64,000 bases of DNA from an uncultured Eubacterium sp. (GTDB lineage: Bacteria; Bacillota; Clostridia; Lachnospirales; Lachnospiraceae). Positions within the stretch are counted from its first letter, which is position 1, and each line of letters begins with the position of its first letter. The stretch covers positions 46,156-110,155 of the forward strand of contig CAJTZX010000004.1 of assembly GCA_910584345.1 (NCBI GenBank). The letters are read 5' to 3'. A program made the position numbers and the translations under genes. The notes below the pieces were generated by a model, which saw only the letters and a list, made by a program, of their open reading frames with translations, was not told the origin of the DNA and ran no database searches. Below are positions 9,005-16,647 of the stretch, piece after piece.

Positions 9005-9301
9005 ATGCATGGAAATGATTATGCGCAGGCGAGAAAACAATATGTGGAAGAAGTACGGCGGTCTTTTCAACATGCACAGCCGGATGAATATGAGGAAGAA
9101 CTGCAGACAGGAACCGCATCGTTTTTTAAGGTGCGGCTGCTGATTGCAGTTTGTATTTTTGCGGCTTTTGTTCTGTGTGACAGGACAGGAAGCCGTTTTT
9201 ATAATTATACAACGAAAGAAGTTGTATCCATGCTGAAACAAGAACGGTTTCGAACACAGCTGGATGCGATACGGGAGGCGTGGAATTCGCTTTCAGAGTA
9301 A
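9005..9301 (+). CDS. Small single-pass membrane protein, unknown function
   Basis: The 98-residue product is not recognised. It has a charged N-terminal half (residues 1-42), one hydrophobic segment at about 45-61 (LLIAVCIFAAFVLC), and a charged C-terminal part that would lie on the other side of the membrane. TAGGAG about 8 bases before the ATG supports translation. It lies between hisIE and an ABM-domain gene, both in the same direction, with 100 bases to hisIE. Confidence 0.65.
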   Translation: MHGNDYAQARKQYVEEVRRSFQHAQPDEYEEELQTGTASFFKVRLLIAVCIFAAFVLCDRTGSRFYNYTTKEVVSMLKQERFRTQLDAIREAWNSLSE

Positions 9302-9325
9302 AAGTTGTCTATGGAGGTAAATGAA

Positions 9326-9658
9326 ATGGCTATTACAGTAAATATTTTTTATTGCGGAGTGAACGGAAATGCAAGAAAATTTGCAGAAGAGATGGTTGCA
9401 AGCGGTGTTGTGCACGATATCCGGGCAGAAGAAGGAAACATAAGGTATGAATATTTTTTCCCAATGGATGATAAGGAAACAGTGCTTTTAATTGACAGCT
9501 GGAAGGATCAGCATTCCATAGATGTTCACCATGCTTCTCCTATGATGGCAAAGATTACTGACCTTCGGGAGAAGTACGATCTGCATATGAGGGTGGAACG
9601 GTATGTGTCTGATGAAACTGGGATTCCTGTGGCAGACAGGGCATTTGTAAAGGAATAA
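9326..9658 (+). CDS. ABM-domain protein (putative quinol monooxygenase family)
   Basis: The 110-residue product has the fold signature of the antibiotic biosynthesis monooxygenase (ABM) family: an N-terminal strand MAITVNIFYCG, ARKFAEEM, a VLLIDSWKDQHSIDVHHASPMM core and a C-terminal strand MRVERYV. Such proteins are small dimeric cofactor-free oxygenases or unknowns; the substrate cannot be predicted. An in-frame start at 9305 exists, but GGAGG at 9313-9317 is 8 bases before the ATG at 9326, so that start is chosen. Confidence 0.75.
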   Translation: MAITVNIFYCGVNGNARKFAEEMVASGVVHDIRAEEGNIRYEYFFPMDDKETVLLIDSWKDQHSIDVHHASPMMAKITDLREKYDLHMRVERYVSDETGIPVADRAFVKE

Positions 9659-9713
9659 GGGCTGTTTGTTTTCAGAAAAAGGCATATTTAAAGTATTATA
9701 TTTTTTTCTTAGA

Positions 9714-9742
9714 TTGTATAACAGCCTGAAATCGTATATAAT
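9714..9742 (+). promoter_or_regulatory. Sigma-A promoter for the SEC-C protein gene
   Basis: TTGTAT at 9714-9719 and TATAAT at 9737-9742 are 17 bases apart. The -35/spacer region includes the right arm of a GGCTGTT/AACAGCC inverted repeat (9660-9666 and 9720-9726). Confidence 0.7.
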
Positions 9743-9796
9743 AAAGTATCTGTTAAAAATAATTATTTCAAAAGAAGAAAGGATTTTGCTATTGCT

Positions 9797-11110
9797 ATGG
9801 GCCAATTACAATTCAAGGAAGCATTGGAACACATCACTTATCACACACCCGCCTTTCCGCAGGAAGAATTTGATATTATTCGTCAAAACTTTGATGAAGC
9901 GAAACCGTTTTTTTATGAAGCTCTTGACTATACACATGCAAACCCGGAAAGTGTGCCGGATGAATATGAACTGCATTTTTATGCACTTTTATTTTTGGGC
10001 GAATTTAAAGACAGGGATTCCTTTGAAAAAATTGTGGAATATGTATCTGTAACTTCCGACCAGCTGGACTTCTTGCTGGGAGATTTTGTTACAGAAGGTT
10101 TAAAAGATGTTATTTATAATACTTATAATGGAAATTTGGAGTTGTTAAAAAATACGATACGAAACAAGGATGTTTGCATATATGTCCGTAGCGCAATGCT
10201 CGATGTGATGGGTCAGCTCTTTTTGGACGGTATGCTCGCAAAAGAAGATCTGCAAAATTTTTTAAAAGAACAATTTGCTGCAAAAGAAGATGAACAGGAA
10301 GAAATTTATACCTTTGCTGTAGAAATAAGCTGCAAATGTCACCTGGTTGAATTGATGCCAGATATTCGCAAACTGTATGATGAAGATAAAATAGACTCAT
10401 TCATAGTTGGAAGTTATGACGACTGTCTGGATCTTATGTTTCAATATTATGAAAATAATGATCTGAATATTTTATGTAAATCGCCTGTTTCTGCTGATCA
10501 GATTAAAGACTGGCCGATGTTTGAACAAAATTCGAAAAAGAAGGCAAAGCCGGATTATGAAAAACTAATAAAAAATCTATCTGAAAATACGGCTCCCAAA
10601 CCTCAGAAAAAAAGAAAAATTGGTCGTAACGATCCATGTCCTTGTGGAAGTGGAAAGAAATATAAAAACTGCTGCCTGAATAAGCCGAAGGAAGTAATGA
10701 CGCAAATAGAAAGTGACGAAGAACGGGAAAAGAGGCTGCGCTATTATCCGCCGGTTGGAACAGAGCGTGTCGAAAGCCGGATTTATCTAGAAGACTATTT
10801 TGATAAAGAAAGTATTGAAACAGACCAGCTTCTTTATCTTGCGATGAAAGATCGTCCTGTTTCATTCTTTGGTATAAATGTTTCTGATAAGTCTACGAAC
10901 AAAAAAAGAGAACTTGCTTATCTTCTGGAAGCATTTGACAGATTTCGTGACCGGATGCAAAAAGAACAGATTCCATCGATTGCAGCATATGATAAAAAAT
11001 ATTCCATCCATTATTTGTGTAAAGAATGGTTGGCGGAACTTGAAGCTTTGCTGCAAGAAAGCGGGGATACAGAAGAAAGGGATGAAGTATTAAAATATTA
11101 TAATGAATAA
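9797..11110 (+). CDS. SEC-C motif protein with DUF1186-like N-terminal region
   Basis: The 437-residue protein has an acidic helical N-terminal region of about 230 residues resembling DUF1186, then a zinc-binding SEC-C motif at residues 275-293 (IGRNDPCPCGSGKKYKNCC), the motif found at the C-terminus of SecA and in many unrelated proteins. After the motif comes an unassigned region of about 140 residues. SEC-C motifs bind zinc and often mediate contact with SecB, ribosomes or nucleic acids; no specific role can be assigned. It has its own promoter upstream; AAAGGA is 15 bases before the ATG, so spacing is long. Confidence 0.7.
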   Translation: MGQLQFKEALEHITYHTPAFPQEEFDIIRQNFDEAKPFFYEALDYTHANPESVPDEYELHFYALLFLGEFKDRDSFEKIVEYVSVTSDQLDFLLGDFVTEGLKDVIYNTYNGNLELLKNTIRNKDVCIYVRSAMLDVMGQLFLDGMLAKEDLQNFLKEQFAAKEDEQEEIYTFAVEISCKCHLVELMPDIRKLYDEDKIDSFIVGSYDDCLDLMFQYYENNDLNILCKSPVSADQIKDWPMFEQNSKKKAKPDYEKLIKNLSENTAPKPQKKRKIGRNDPCPCGSGKKYKNCCLNKPKEVMTQIESDEEREKRLRYYPPVGTERVESRIYLEDYFDKESIETDQLLYLAMKDRPVSFFGINVSDKSTNKKRELAYLLEAFDRFRDRMQKEQIPSIAAYDKKYSIHYLCKEWLAELEALLQESGDTEERDEVLKYYNE

Positions 11111-11179
11111 GAAAATGATATGTATGTGTAGATCCGGAAGGTGGTCTGGGCGATTTCGAAAAATAATTTTAAAAACCAC

Positions 11180-11209
11180 TTGACGAACAAAGATCAAATA
11201 TGCTATTCT
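11180..11209 (+). promoter_or_regulatory. Promoter of the rplU operon
   Basis: TTGACG at 11180-11185 and TATTCT at 11204-11209 are 18 bases apart, giving a start near 11216. Confidence 0.6.
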
Positions 11210-11215
11210 TTATGA

Positions 11216-11295
11216 GTATGCCGCACAACGAGGTTTTAAGCATGTGCTTTACACATCACCACAGTTGGCGAGTAATGATAAATAGGAGGTGCCAA
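11216..11295 (+). ncRNA. Probable L21 leader (autoregulatory 5' UTR)
   Basis: The roughly 80-base leader between the promoter and rplU sits where the L21 leader RNA occurs in Firmicutes, where ribosomal protein L21 is thought to bind its own mRNA. The leader has short complementary segments (for example gcatgtgc near 11240 and a ggcgag/ribosome-site region), but I could not fold it reliably. Position and length support the call; sequence match to the Rfam L21 family is untested. Confidence 0.45.
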
Positions 11296-11604
11296 ATGTA
11301 CGCAATTATAGCAACAGGTGGTAAACAGTACAAAGTATCCGAAGGCGATATCATTACCATTGAAAAGCTTGGGGCGCAGGCGGGAGAAAATGTAACATTC
11401 GATCAGGTTTTAGCCGTAAGCAATGGGGAATTAACAGTCGGTAATCCGATCGTTGCAAATGCAACTGTCACAGCTTCTGTGATTAAAGAAGGCCGGGCAA
11501 AGAAAGTCATCGTTTACAAGTACAAGAGAAAAACCGGCTATCATAAGAAAAATGGCCACAGACAGTCATTTACTCAGGTTAAGATTGAAAAAATCAACGC
11601 CTAA
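11296..11604 (+). CDS. rplU: 50S ribosomal protein L21
   Basis: The 102-residue protein starts MYAIIATGGKQYKVSEGD and contains the KRKTGYHKKNGHRQ signature near the C-terminus, both diagnostic for L21, which binds 23S rRNA domain I. TAGGAGGTG sits 6 bases before the ATG at 11296; the longer open frame from 11200 would cover the leader and is rejected. It begins the ribosome-assembly operon. Confidence 0.96.
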   Translation: MYAIIATGGKQYKVSEGDIITIEKLGAQAGENVTFDQVLAVSNGELTVGNPIVANATVTASVIKEGRAKKVIVYKYKRKTGYHKKNGHRQSFTQVKIEKINA

Positions 11605-11628
11605 AGTTATCACGAAGCAGGAATTGTA

Positions 11629-11958
11629 ATGATTAAAATCACAATTTATCAGAATCAGTCGGGAAAGTACGAACGGCTTCATTGTATTGGACATGCCGGA
11701 TTTGCCAAGGCAGGCGAGGACATTGTATGTGCCGGTATTTCCGCATTAGTTATTAATACATTAAATGCAATAGAAAAACTGACAGACGAAGCATTTCAGG
11801 CTGAAACAAATCAGGAATCAGGTCTGATTGATGTCAGATTTCAAAAACCTGTCGGACATGACGGGAAGCTGCTTTTAGACGCGCTGGTTCTGGGCTTGCA
11901 GGATATACAAAACCAATATGGAACAAATTATAGTTTATTATCATTTAAGGAGGTGTAG
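11629..11958 (+). CDS. prp: Ribosomal-processing cysteine protease Prp
   Basis: The 109-residue protein matches Prp (YsxB family). The catalytic pair is visible as H22 (GHAGFA) and C34 (DIVCAGIS). In Firmicutes Prp removes the N-terminal extension of ribosomal protein L27, a step needed for 50S assembly. It lies between rplU and rpmA, the usual position, and the adjacent L27 carries the matching cleavage sequence. The start is 25 bases after rplU. Confidence 0.94.
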   Translation: MIKITIYQNQSGKYERLHCIGHAGFAKAGEDIVCAGISALVINTLNAIEKLTDEAFQAETNQESGLIDVRFQKPVGHDGKLLLDALVLGLQDIQNQYGTNYSLLSFKEV

Positions 11959-11961
11959 AAC

Positions 11962-12249
11962 ATGTTTGCATTAAACCTTCAGTATTTTGCGCATAAAAAG
12001 GGTGTTGGTTCTACTAAGAACGGACGTGACTCTGAAGCGAAACGATTAGGTGCGAAAAGAGCAGACGGACAGTTTGTAAAAGCTGGAAATATTCTCTACA
12101 GACAGCGTGGAACCAAGATTCATCCGGGAAACAATGTCGGCAGAGGCGGCGACGATACATTATTCGCATTAACAGACGGTATTCTGAGATTTGAAAGAAA
12201 AGGAAGAGATAAAAAACAGGCTTCCGTATATCCGGTAGTAAACGAGTAA
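11962..12249 (+). CDS. rpmA: 50S ribosomal protein L27 with cleavable N-terminal extension
   Basis: The 95-residue L27 starts MFALNLQYFA|HKKGVGSTKNGRDSE. The first ten residues match the Firmicute extension (LNLQFFA type) that Prp removes, exposing the N-terminus that reaches the peptidyl transferase centre. RGTKIHPGNNVGRGGDDTLFA is the L27 signature. AAGGAGGTG lies 5 bases before the ATG. The gene starts 3 bases after prp, so expression is coupled. Confidence 0.96.
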   Translation: MFALNLQYFAHKKGVGSTKNGRDSEAKRLGAKRADGQFVKAGNILYRQRGTKIHPGNNVGRGGDDTLFALTDGILRFERKGRDKKQASVYPVVNE

Positions 12250-12278
12250 TCTGCATCAGGCAGTACCGTTGTAACCAC

Positions 12279-12385
12279 AGATACCGCTGCATATTTTTTC
12301 ATCGACAGGGTCGTTTCCTGGGGCGGTGCTGCATCCCCTAAGGACGGACATGTTTTATGAAAAAATAGGCAGCGGTATTTTTGTT
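12279..12385 (+). ncRNA. Large stem-loop between rpmA and obgE (candidate attenuator or RNA element)
   Basis: Arms at 12281-12302 and 12357-12378 form 21 base pairs with a single A-G mismatch (12291/12368); a G-T and an A-T pair extend the stem at its base. The arms have a GC-rich outer half (ataccgctgc/gcagcggtat) and an A/T inner half. The 54-base loop holds two further hairpins: CGAC/GTCG at 12303-12313, and CCTGGGG/CCCC-TA-AGG at 12317-12343. The stem is followed by TTTTGTT, as in an intrinsic terminator. Alternatives are an RNase processing site, or a small transposon-derived element with TA at both ends. No protein is encoded. Confidence 0.75.
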
Positions 12386-12410
12386 ATTAAAAAGGTTAGG
12401 AGATCACCAT

Positions 12411-13697
12411 ATGTTTGCCGACAGTGCAAAAATCATGATAAAATCAGGAAAGGGCGGAAACGGTCATGTCAGCTTCCGCCGCGAAAAATATGTGCCGAAT
12501 GGAGGGCCAGATGGCGGGGACGGAGGAAAAGGTGGAGATATTGTATTTCTTGTGGACGACGGAATGAATACACTGGCAGATTACCGCCATAAGCGCAGCT
12601 TTGCGGCACAGGCAGGAGAAGACGGCAAAAAACGTAACTGTCATGGAAAAAAGGGCAGCGACCTTATTTTAAAAGTGCCTGCTGGTACCATTATAAGGGA
12701 TGCTGAAACAAATAAAATTATTGCGGATATGTCTGGAGACAACCGACGCCAGATCGTACTTCCTGGCGGAAATGGCGGCCTTGGCAACCAGCATTTTGCA
12801 ACTTCCACGATGCAGGCGCCAAAATATGCTCAACCTGGACAAGAAGCTATGGAGCTGGAAGTAAAGCTGGAGTTAAAAGTAATTGCAGATGTAGGTCTAG
12901 TCGGATTTCCAAATGTCGGCAAGTCTACTTTATTATCCCGTGTAACAAATGCACAGCCCAAAATAGCGAACTATCATTTTACAACATTGCAGCCAAATCT
13001 TGGAGTTGTAGATCTGGAAAACGGAGACGGCTTTGTTATCGCAGATATTCCGGGACTGATTGAAGGAGCAAGTGAAGGCATCGGACTTGGACATGAATTT
13101 TTAAAGCACATCGAGCGAACGAGAGTTATCATTCACATCGTGGATGCTGCATCTGTAGAAGGCAGAGATCCAATCGCAGATATTCATGCCATTAATAAAG
13201 AATTAGAATCTTATCATCCAAAGCTTCTTGAAAAACCACAAGTGATTGCCGCTAATAAAATAGATGTACTCTATGAACAGGAAGGTGAAATAATCCGCCA
13301 GTTAAAAGCAGAATTTGAACCGCTTGGCATTTCCGTCTATCCGATTTCTGCTGTCAGCGGACAGGGCTTAAAAGAACTGCTTTATGCAGTTAAGAAAATG
13401 CTGGATGAGACTATCGAAGAGCCTGTTGTCTATGCCTCAGAGTATGATCCTGCTGAAAGACAGGCAAAAATAGAAGCTTACACGATCGAAATTGATCCTG
13501 AAGACGGTGCGTTTGTTGTAGAAGGGCCCAAAATTGAAAAAATGCTTGGTTATACCAATCTGGAAGCAGAACGTGGATTTTTATTTTTTCAAAAATTTTT
13601 AAAAGAGCAAGGTATTTTAAAAGAATTAGAAAAAAAAGGCATTCAGGATGGTGATACAGTACGGATGTATTCGCTGGAATTTGAATATTACAAATAA
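12411..13697 (+). CDS. obgE: GTPase ObgE/CgtA
   Basis: The 428-residue protein has the three Obg parts: a glycine-rich Obg fold (about residues 1-158; GKGGNGHVSFRREK, GGPDGGDGGKGGD, GNGGLGN), a GTPase domain (GFPNVGKST P-loop, DIPGLIEGASEGIGLG switch region, NKID), and a C-terminal OCT domain (IEIDPEDGAFVVEG, GDTVRMYSLEFEY). It acts in late 50S assembly and stress control. The ATG at 12411 with AGGAG 8 bases upstream is chosen over an in-frame start at 12381, which would lie in the upstream stem-loop flank. Confidence 0.96.
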   Translation: MFADSAKIMIKSGKGGNGHVSFRREKYVPNGGPDGGDGGKGGDIVFLVDDGMNTLADYRHKRSFAAQAGEDGKKRNCHGKKGSDLILKVPAGTIIRDAETNKIIADMSGDNRRQIVLPGGNGGLGNQHFATSTMQAPKYAQPGQEAMELEVKLELKVIADVGLVGFPNVGKSTLLSRVTNAQPKIANYHFTTLQPNLGVVDLENGDGFVIADIPGLIEGASEGIGLGHEFLKHIERTRVIIHIVDAASVEGRDPIADIHAINKELESYHPKLLEKPQVIAANKIDVLYEQEGEIIRQLKAEFEPLGISVYPISAVSGQGLKELLYAVKKMLDETIEEPVVYASEYDPAERQAKIEAYTIEIDPEDGAFVVEGPKIEKMLGYTNLEAERGFLFFQKFLKEQGILKELEKKGIQDGDTVRMYSLEFEYYK

Positions 13698-13773
13698 ATC
13701 ATATGTATAGTATAAAGCGACTGACATGTTATATAAACAGATCATGTTATAACGAAATAGAAAGGGACTAAAT

Positions 13774-14079
13774 ATGGACTTAACAAGTAAGCAGAGAGCT
13801 TATTTAAAAAGCCTTTCCGGAAAAATTGAGCCGATATTTCAAATAGGAAAATCCAGTCTGACCCCATCCATCACGGATGCCATTAACGATGCATTGGAAA
13901 AGCGTGAGCTGGTAAAAATATCGGTATTAAAAAACTGTTTTGACGATCCAAAGGAGCTTGCCGCTATTGTAGCAGAGCGTACGCATTCTAATGTCGTTCA
14001 GGTAATTGGAAAAAAATTTATTTTATATCGGCCTTCTAAAAAAGCTCCCAAAATCAAACTGCCTGCAGCAAAGTGCTGA
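13774..14079 (+). CDS. yhbY: YhbY-family RNA-binding protein (CRM domain)
   Basis: The 101-residue product is a single CRM domain: LTSKQRAYLKSLSGKIEPIFQIGKSS and the GxxG-type loop region (QVIGKKFILYRPSKK). Proteins of this family bind pre-ribosomal particles. It sits between obgE and nadD, as in many Firmicutes, and GAAAGGGA precedes the ATG. Confidence 0.92.
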   Translation: MDLTSKQRAYLKSLSGKIEPIFQIGKSSLTPSITDAINDALEKRELVKISVLKNCFDDPKELAAIVAERTHSNVVQVIGKKFILYRPSKKAPKIKLPAAKC

Positions 14080-14098
14080 CTGTACAGGATATGCAGCT

Positions 14099-14722
14099 AT
14101 GAATAATGAGAACCAAAAACAAAGAATCGGATTAATGGGCGGGACATTTAATCCGATCCATTATGGACATCTGTTAATTGCGGAAAATGCTTATGAGCAA
14201 TTTCAGCTGGATGAAGTTATTTTTCTTCCAACTGGACAGTCTCCTCATAAAGACGCCAGACAAATCCTTGGTGCAAAAGAACGTATGGAAATGATTCGTC
14301 TTGCAATTGCAGATAATCCGCATTTTTCCTGTTCGGATTATGAGATTCACAAAGAAGGCATTTCCTATACGTATCTGACAGTTCAGGCATTTTATGAACA
14401 ATTATTAGACGGAGAGCTTTTTTTTATTATGGGTGCAGATTCTCTTGCATATTTTGATTCATGGATGCGTCCGGATGAGATCAGCCGGATGAGCACGATT
14501 TTAGCAGCTGTACGTGACGGGTTAAATTTGGAAAAACTGTATCCAATCCGTGATTTTTTACAGCAAAAATACGGTACGAAAGTTGGATTTATTAATACGC
14601 CGAATTTTTCTGTATCTTCCCGTATGATTCGGCAGCGTATGATACAACGTCATTCCATCCGATATCTTGTTCCGGAAATCGTAGAACGATATTTGAAAGA
14701 ACATAATGTGTATTTATCCTAA
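14099..14722 (+). CDS. nadD: Nicotinate-nucleotide adenylyltransferase
   Basis: The 207-residue protein joins ATP and nicotinate mononucleotide to make deamido-NAD. It shows GLMGGTFNPIHYGHLL, the nucleotidyltransferase (T/H)xGH motif, plus PSPHK-type GQSPHKD and the C-terminal SVSSRMIRQRM (ISxTxIR equivalent). The open frame extends upstream into yhbY, but ATG 14099 with AGGAT 8-9 bases before it matches the family start. Confidence 0.94.
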   Translation: MNNENQKQRIGLMGGTFNPIHYGHLLIAENAYEQFQLDEVIFLPTGQSPHKDARQILGAKERMEMIRLAIADNPHFSCSDYEIHKEGISYTYLTVQAFYEQLLDGELFFIMGADSLAYFDSWMRPDEISRMSTILAAVRDGLNLEKLYPIRDFLQQKYGTKVGFINTPNFSVSSRMIRQRMIQRHSIRYLVPEIVERYLKEHNVYLS

Positions 14723-14742
14723 GCATCTATAGGTGAGGGCAA

Positions 14743-15324
14743 ATGAAAGAGTTAGAAAAATTTGAAAAAAAATTGCAAAAACATTTGGACAAAGAACGTT
14801 ATCAGCATACACTTGGTGTCATGTATACGTCTGCAGCGCTTGCTATGGCATATCACTATGATATGGACAAAGCAATGATTGCCGGATTACTTCACGATTG
14901 CGCTAAAAATGTTCCGAATGAAAAAAAACTGGAGCTTTGCAAAAAGCATCATATTGAAGTTACAGATATCGAACGGGAAAATCCATTTCTGCTGCATGCA
15001 AAGGTTGGTGCGTGGATTGCCAGGAAAAAATATGATGTAAAAGATGAAGAAATCCTTCATGCAATTAAAGTTCATACGACGGGAGAACCAGCTATGAACA
15101 CATTGGATATGATTTTATTTATCGCAGATTATATTGAACCCCGCCGGGATAAAGCGGCAAATTTAGCAGAAATCAGGGAAATGGCTTTTCAAAGTCTGGA
15201 AAAGACCGTTGAAAAGATTTTATATGATACGCTGCATTATTTGAATGAAAAATCGGGCAGAATTGATCCAATGACGGAGGTCACATATGAATATTATAAA
15301 AACAGGAGGGACGAAAAACTATGA
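14743..15324 (+). CDS. yqeK: HD-domain Ap4A hydrolase YqeK
   Basis: The 193-residue product has an HD metal-binding domain with GLLHDCAKN and a downstream IKVHTTGEPAMNTLDMILFIADYIEPRRD, typical of YqeK. Members hydrolyse diadenosine tetraphosphate symmetrically to two ADP. It lies between nadD and rsfS, the usual order, and its stop overlaps the rsfS start (ATGA). Confidence 0.93.
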   Translation: MKELEKFEKKLQKHLDKERYQHTLGVMYTSAALAMAYHYDMDKAMIAGLLHDCAKNVPNEKKLELCKKHHIEVTDIERENPFLLHAKVGAWIARKKYDVKDEEILHAIKVHTTGEPAMNTLDMILFIADYIEPRRDKAANLAEIREMAFQSLEKTVEKILYDTLHYLNEKSGRIDPMTEVTYEYYKNRRDEKL

Positions 15325-15680
15325 GTATTTCAAGTAAAGAAATGGCCAAAATTGCCTACAAAACTTTATCAGATAAAAAAGCTGAAGATATTCAGGTCAT
15401 TGATATCAGCGGCATTTCCGTACTTGCAGATTATTTTGTAATCGCAAATGGTTCCAATCAGCATCAGATCGAAGCGATGCGTGATGCCGTAGACGAAGAA
15501 TTGTACAAAGCAGGAGCAAAAGTTAAACAAGTAGAGGGCAATCGCAGTTCAAGCTGGCTTTTGATGGATTATGGTGAGATTATTGTACATGTATTTTCAA
15601 AGGAAGATCGTTTGTTTTATGATCTGGAACGGATTTGGGGCGATGGAAAATTTATAGATGCTGCTGAGCTTGGATGTTAA
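15321..15680 (+). CDS. rsfS: Ribosomal silencing factor RsfS
   Basis: The 119-residue RsfS/RsfA binds L14 and blocks subunit joining in starvation. Family features are DIQVIDISGISVLADYFVIANGSNQHQIEAM, the EGNRSSSWLLMDYGEIIVHVFSKEDRLFYDLERIW segment near the end. It overlaps yqeK by four bases and ends the operon before a strong inverted repeat. Confidence 0.95.
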   Translation: MSISSKEMAKIAYKTLSDKKAEDIQVIDISGISVLADYFVIANGSNQHQIEAMRDAVDEELYKAGAKVKQVEGNRSSSWLLMDYGEIIVHVFSKEDRLFYDLERIWGDGKFIDAAELGC

Positions 15681-15701
15681 GATTCTGACTTTGCAAATAT
15701 G

Positions 15702-15759
15702 TTCATAAGGTCTGCACAATCAATGCCCAACGGGGCAGAGGATGTGCAGACCTTATGAA
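15702..15759. terminator. Long inverted repeat between convergent rsfS and lexA
   Basis: A perfect 16-bp stem (15702-15717 with 15744-15759) encloses a smaller TGCCC/GGGCA hairpin (15725-15738 region). It lies between two convergent genes and touches the lexA stop. It lacks a good T-run on either side, so termination strength is uncertain. Confidence 0.65.
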
Positions 15760-15762
15760 TTG

Positions 15763-16380
15763 TTAACCAAAAAACCGAAATACCCCAAATACCTTTCCGA
15801 GTATCATACAGTCTGACACAATAATTGGATCATAAGCATCATTTTCCGGCTGCAGGCGAATATGATCGGCTTCTTTGTAAAAGGTCTTCACCGTTGCAGA
15901 ATTGTCAATCAGTGCAACTACGATTTCCCCATTTTCAGCAGTTGGCTGTTTTTGAACAAGTACATGGTCGCCGTCAAAAATACCCGCATCCACCATACTT
16001 TCTCCCTTAACCTTCAATACAAAAGCTTCCTGATTCGGCATCATTTCTGCTGGAATTGGAAAATAAGATTCTATATTTTCAACTGCCAGGATAGGCTGGC
16101 CAGCTGCAACACTTCCAATCACAGGAACATTTACAATTTCGCGTCTAGTAAGGTTGAAATTTTCATCCATAATTTCAATTGCTCTTGGTTTTGTAGGATC
16201 TCTGCGGATATAACCGTTTTTCTCTAAAGATTCCAAATGCGCATGAACAGAAGAAGTAGACTTTAAATGAACTGCCTCGCAAATCTCCCGAACTGCAGGT
16301 GGATATCCTTTATTAAGAATCTCATATTTAATATATTCTAAAATTTCTTTTTGCTTTGCAGTAATTTTTCCATATGCCAT
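15763..16380 (-). CDS. lexA: SOS repressor LexA
   Basis: The 205-residue protein has an N-terminal winged helix (GYPPAVREICEAVHLKSTSSVHAHL) and a C-terminal S24 self-cleavage domain: cleavage bond A93-G94 (VAAGQP), nucleophile S128 (GESMVDAGI) and K165 (ATVKTF). It represses SOS genes until RecA triggers cleavage. The longer open frame to 16512 is rejected because GGAGGTG lies 8-12 bases before the ATG at 16380. Its promoter carries LexA-box-like sequences, so it is probably autoregulated. Confidence 0.96.
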   Translation of the reverse strand: MAYGKITAKQKEILEYIKYEILNKGYPPAVREICEAVHLKSTSSVHAHLESLEKNGYIRRDPTKPRAIEIMDENFNLTRREIVNVPVIGSVAAGQPILAVENIESYFPIPAEMMPNQEAFVLKVKGESMVDAGIFDGDHVLVQKQPTAENGEIVVALIDNSATVKTFYKEADHIRLQPENDAYDPIIVSDCMILGKVFGVFRFFG

Positions 16381-16483
16381 AAAAACACCTCCCATAAAAT
16401 AAGCAGCAACGAAAGAAATTATATTTATAGTTTGCTTACCGAAGAAACGACAAAAAAAGATATATGTTTCTGCGTTATTTTTT

Positions 16484-16512
16484 ATTTTAGCATACTTTTT
16501 TATGAAATGCAA
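16484..16512 (-). promoter_or_regulatory. lexA promoter
   Basis: On the minus strand TTGCAT (16507-16512) and TAAAAT (16484-16489) are 17 bases apart. A LexA-box-like sequence begins inside the -35 element. Confidence 0.7.
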
Positions 16513-16535
16513 ACATATATTCAGAATATTTGTTC
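16511..16535. promoter_or_regulatory. Two adjacent LexA-box-like sites at the lexA promoter
   Basis: AAACATATATTC (16511-16522) and GAATATTTGTTC (16524-16535) resemble the Gram-positive SOS box GAACNNNNGTTC, with mismatches. They overlap or adjoin the lexA -35 box. Confidence 0.6.
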
Positions 16536-16581
16536 TTATTTCATGCTAAAATGTTAATCTGGAATAATCTCACTGAATCTC

Positions 16582-16610
16582 TTGACAAACATATGTTCAG
16601 AGACTATAAT
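16582..16610 (+). promoter_or_regulatory. Consensus promoter of the yneA-like gene with embedded LexA box
   Basis: TTGACA (16582-16587) and TATAAT (16605-16610) are 17 bases apart. AAACATATGTTC (16587-16598) fills the spacer and is a good SOS-box match, so bound LexA would block polymerase. Confidence 0.85.
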
Positions 16611-16620
16611 ATTTTAAATC

Positions 16621-16632
16621 GAACATACGTTT
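16621..16632 (+). promoter_or_regulatory. LexA box just downstream of the yneA-like transcription start
   Basis: GAACATACGTTT at 16621-16632, preceded by C and followed by CG, is a close match to the CGAACNNNNGTTCG SOS box. Confidence 0.7.
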
Positions 16633-16647
16633 CGGAAAAGAGGTTAT

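Noticed and set aside
9660..9726. Terminator between the ABM gene and the SEC-C gene
   Set aside because: The 7-bp arms have a 53-base loop and overlap the promoter of the next gene; no U-run follows, so it is likely chance or a weak operator.
11200..11295. N-terminal extension of L21 in the open frame from 11200
   Set aside because: The extra residues do not match L21; the ribosome site fits ATG 11296, and the region is better read as a leader RNA.
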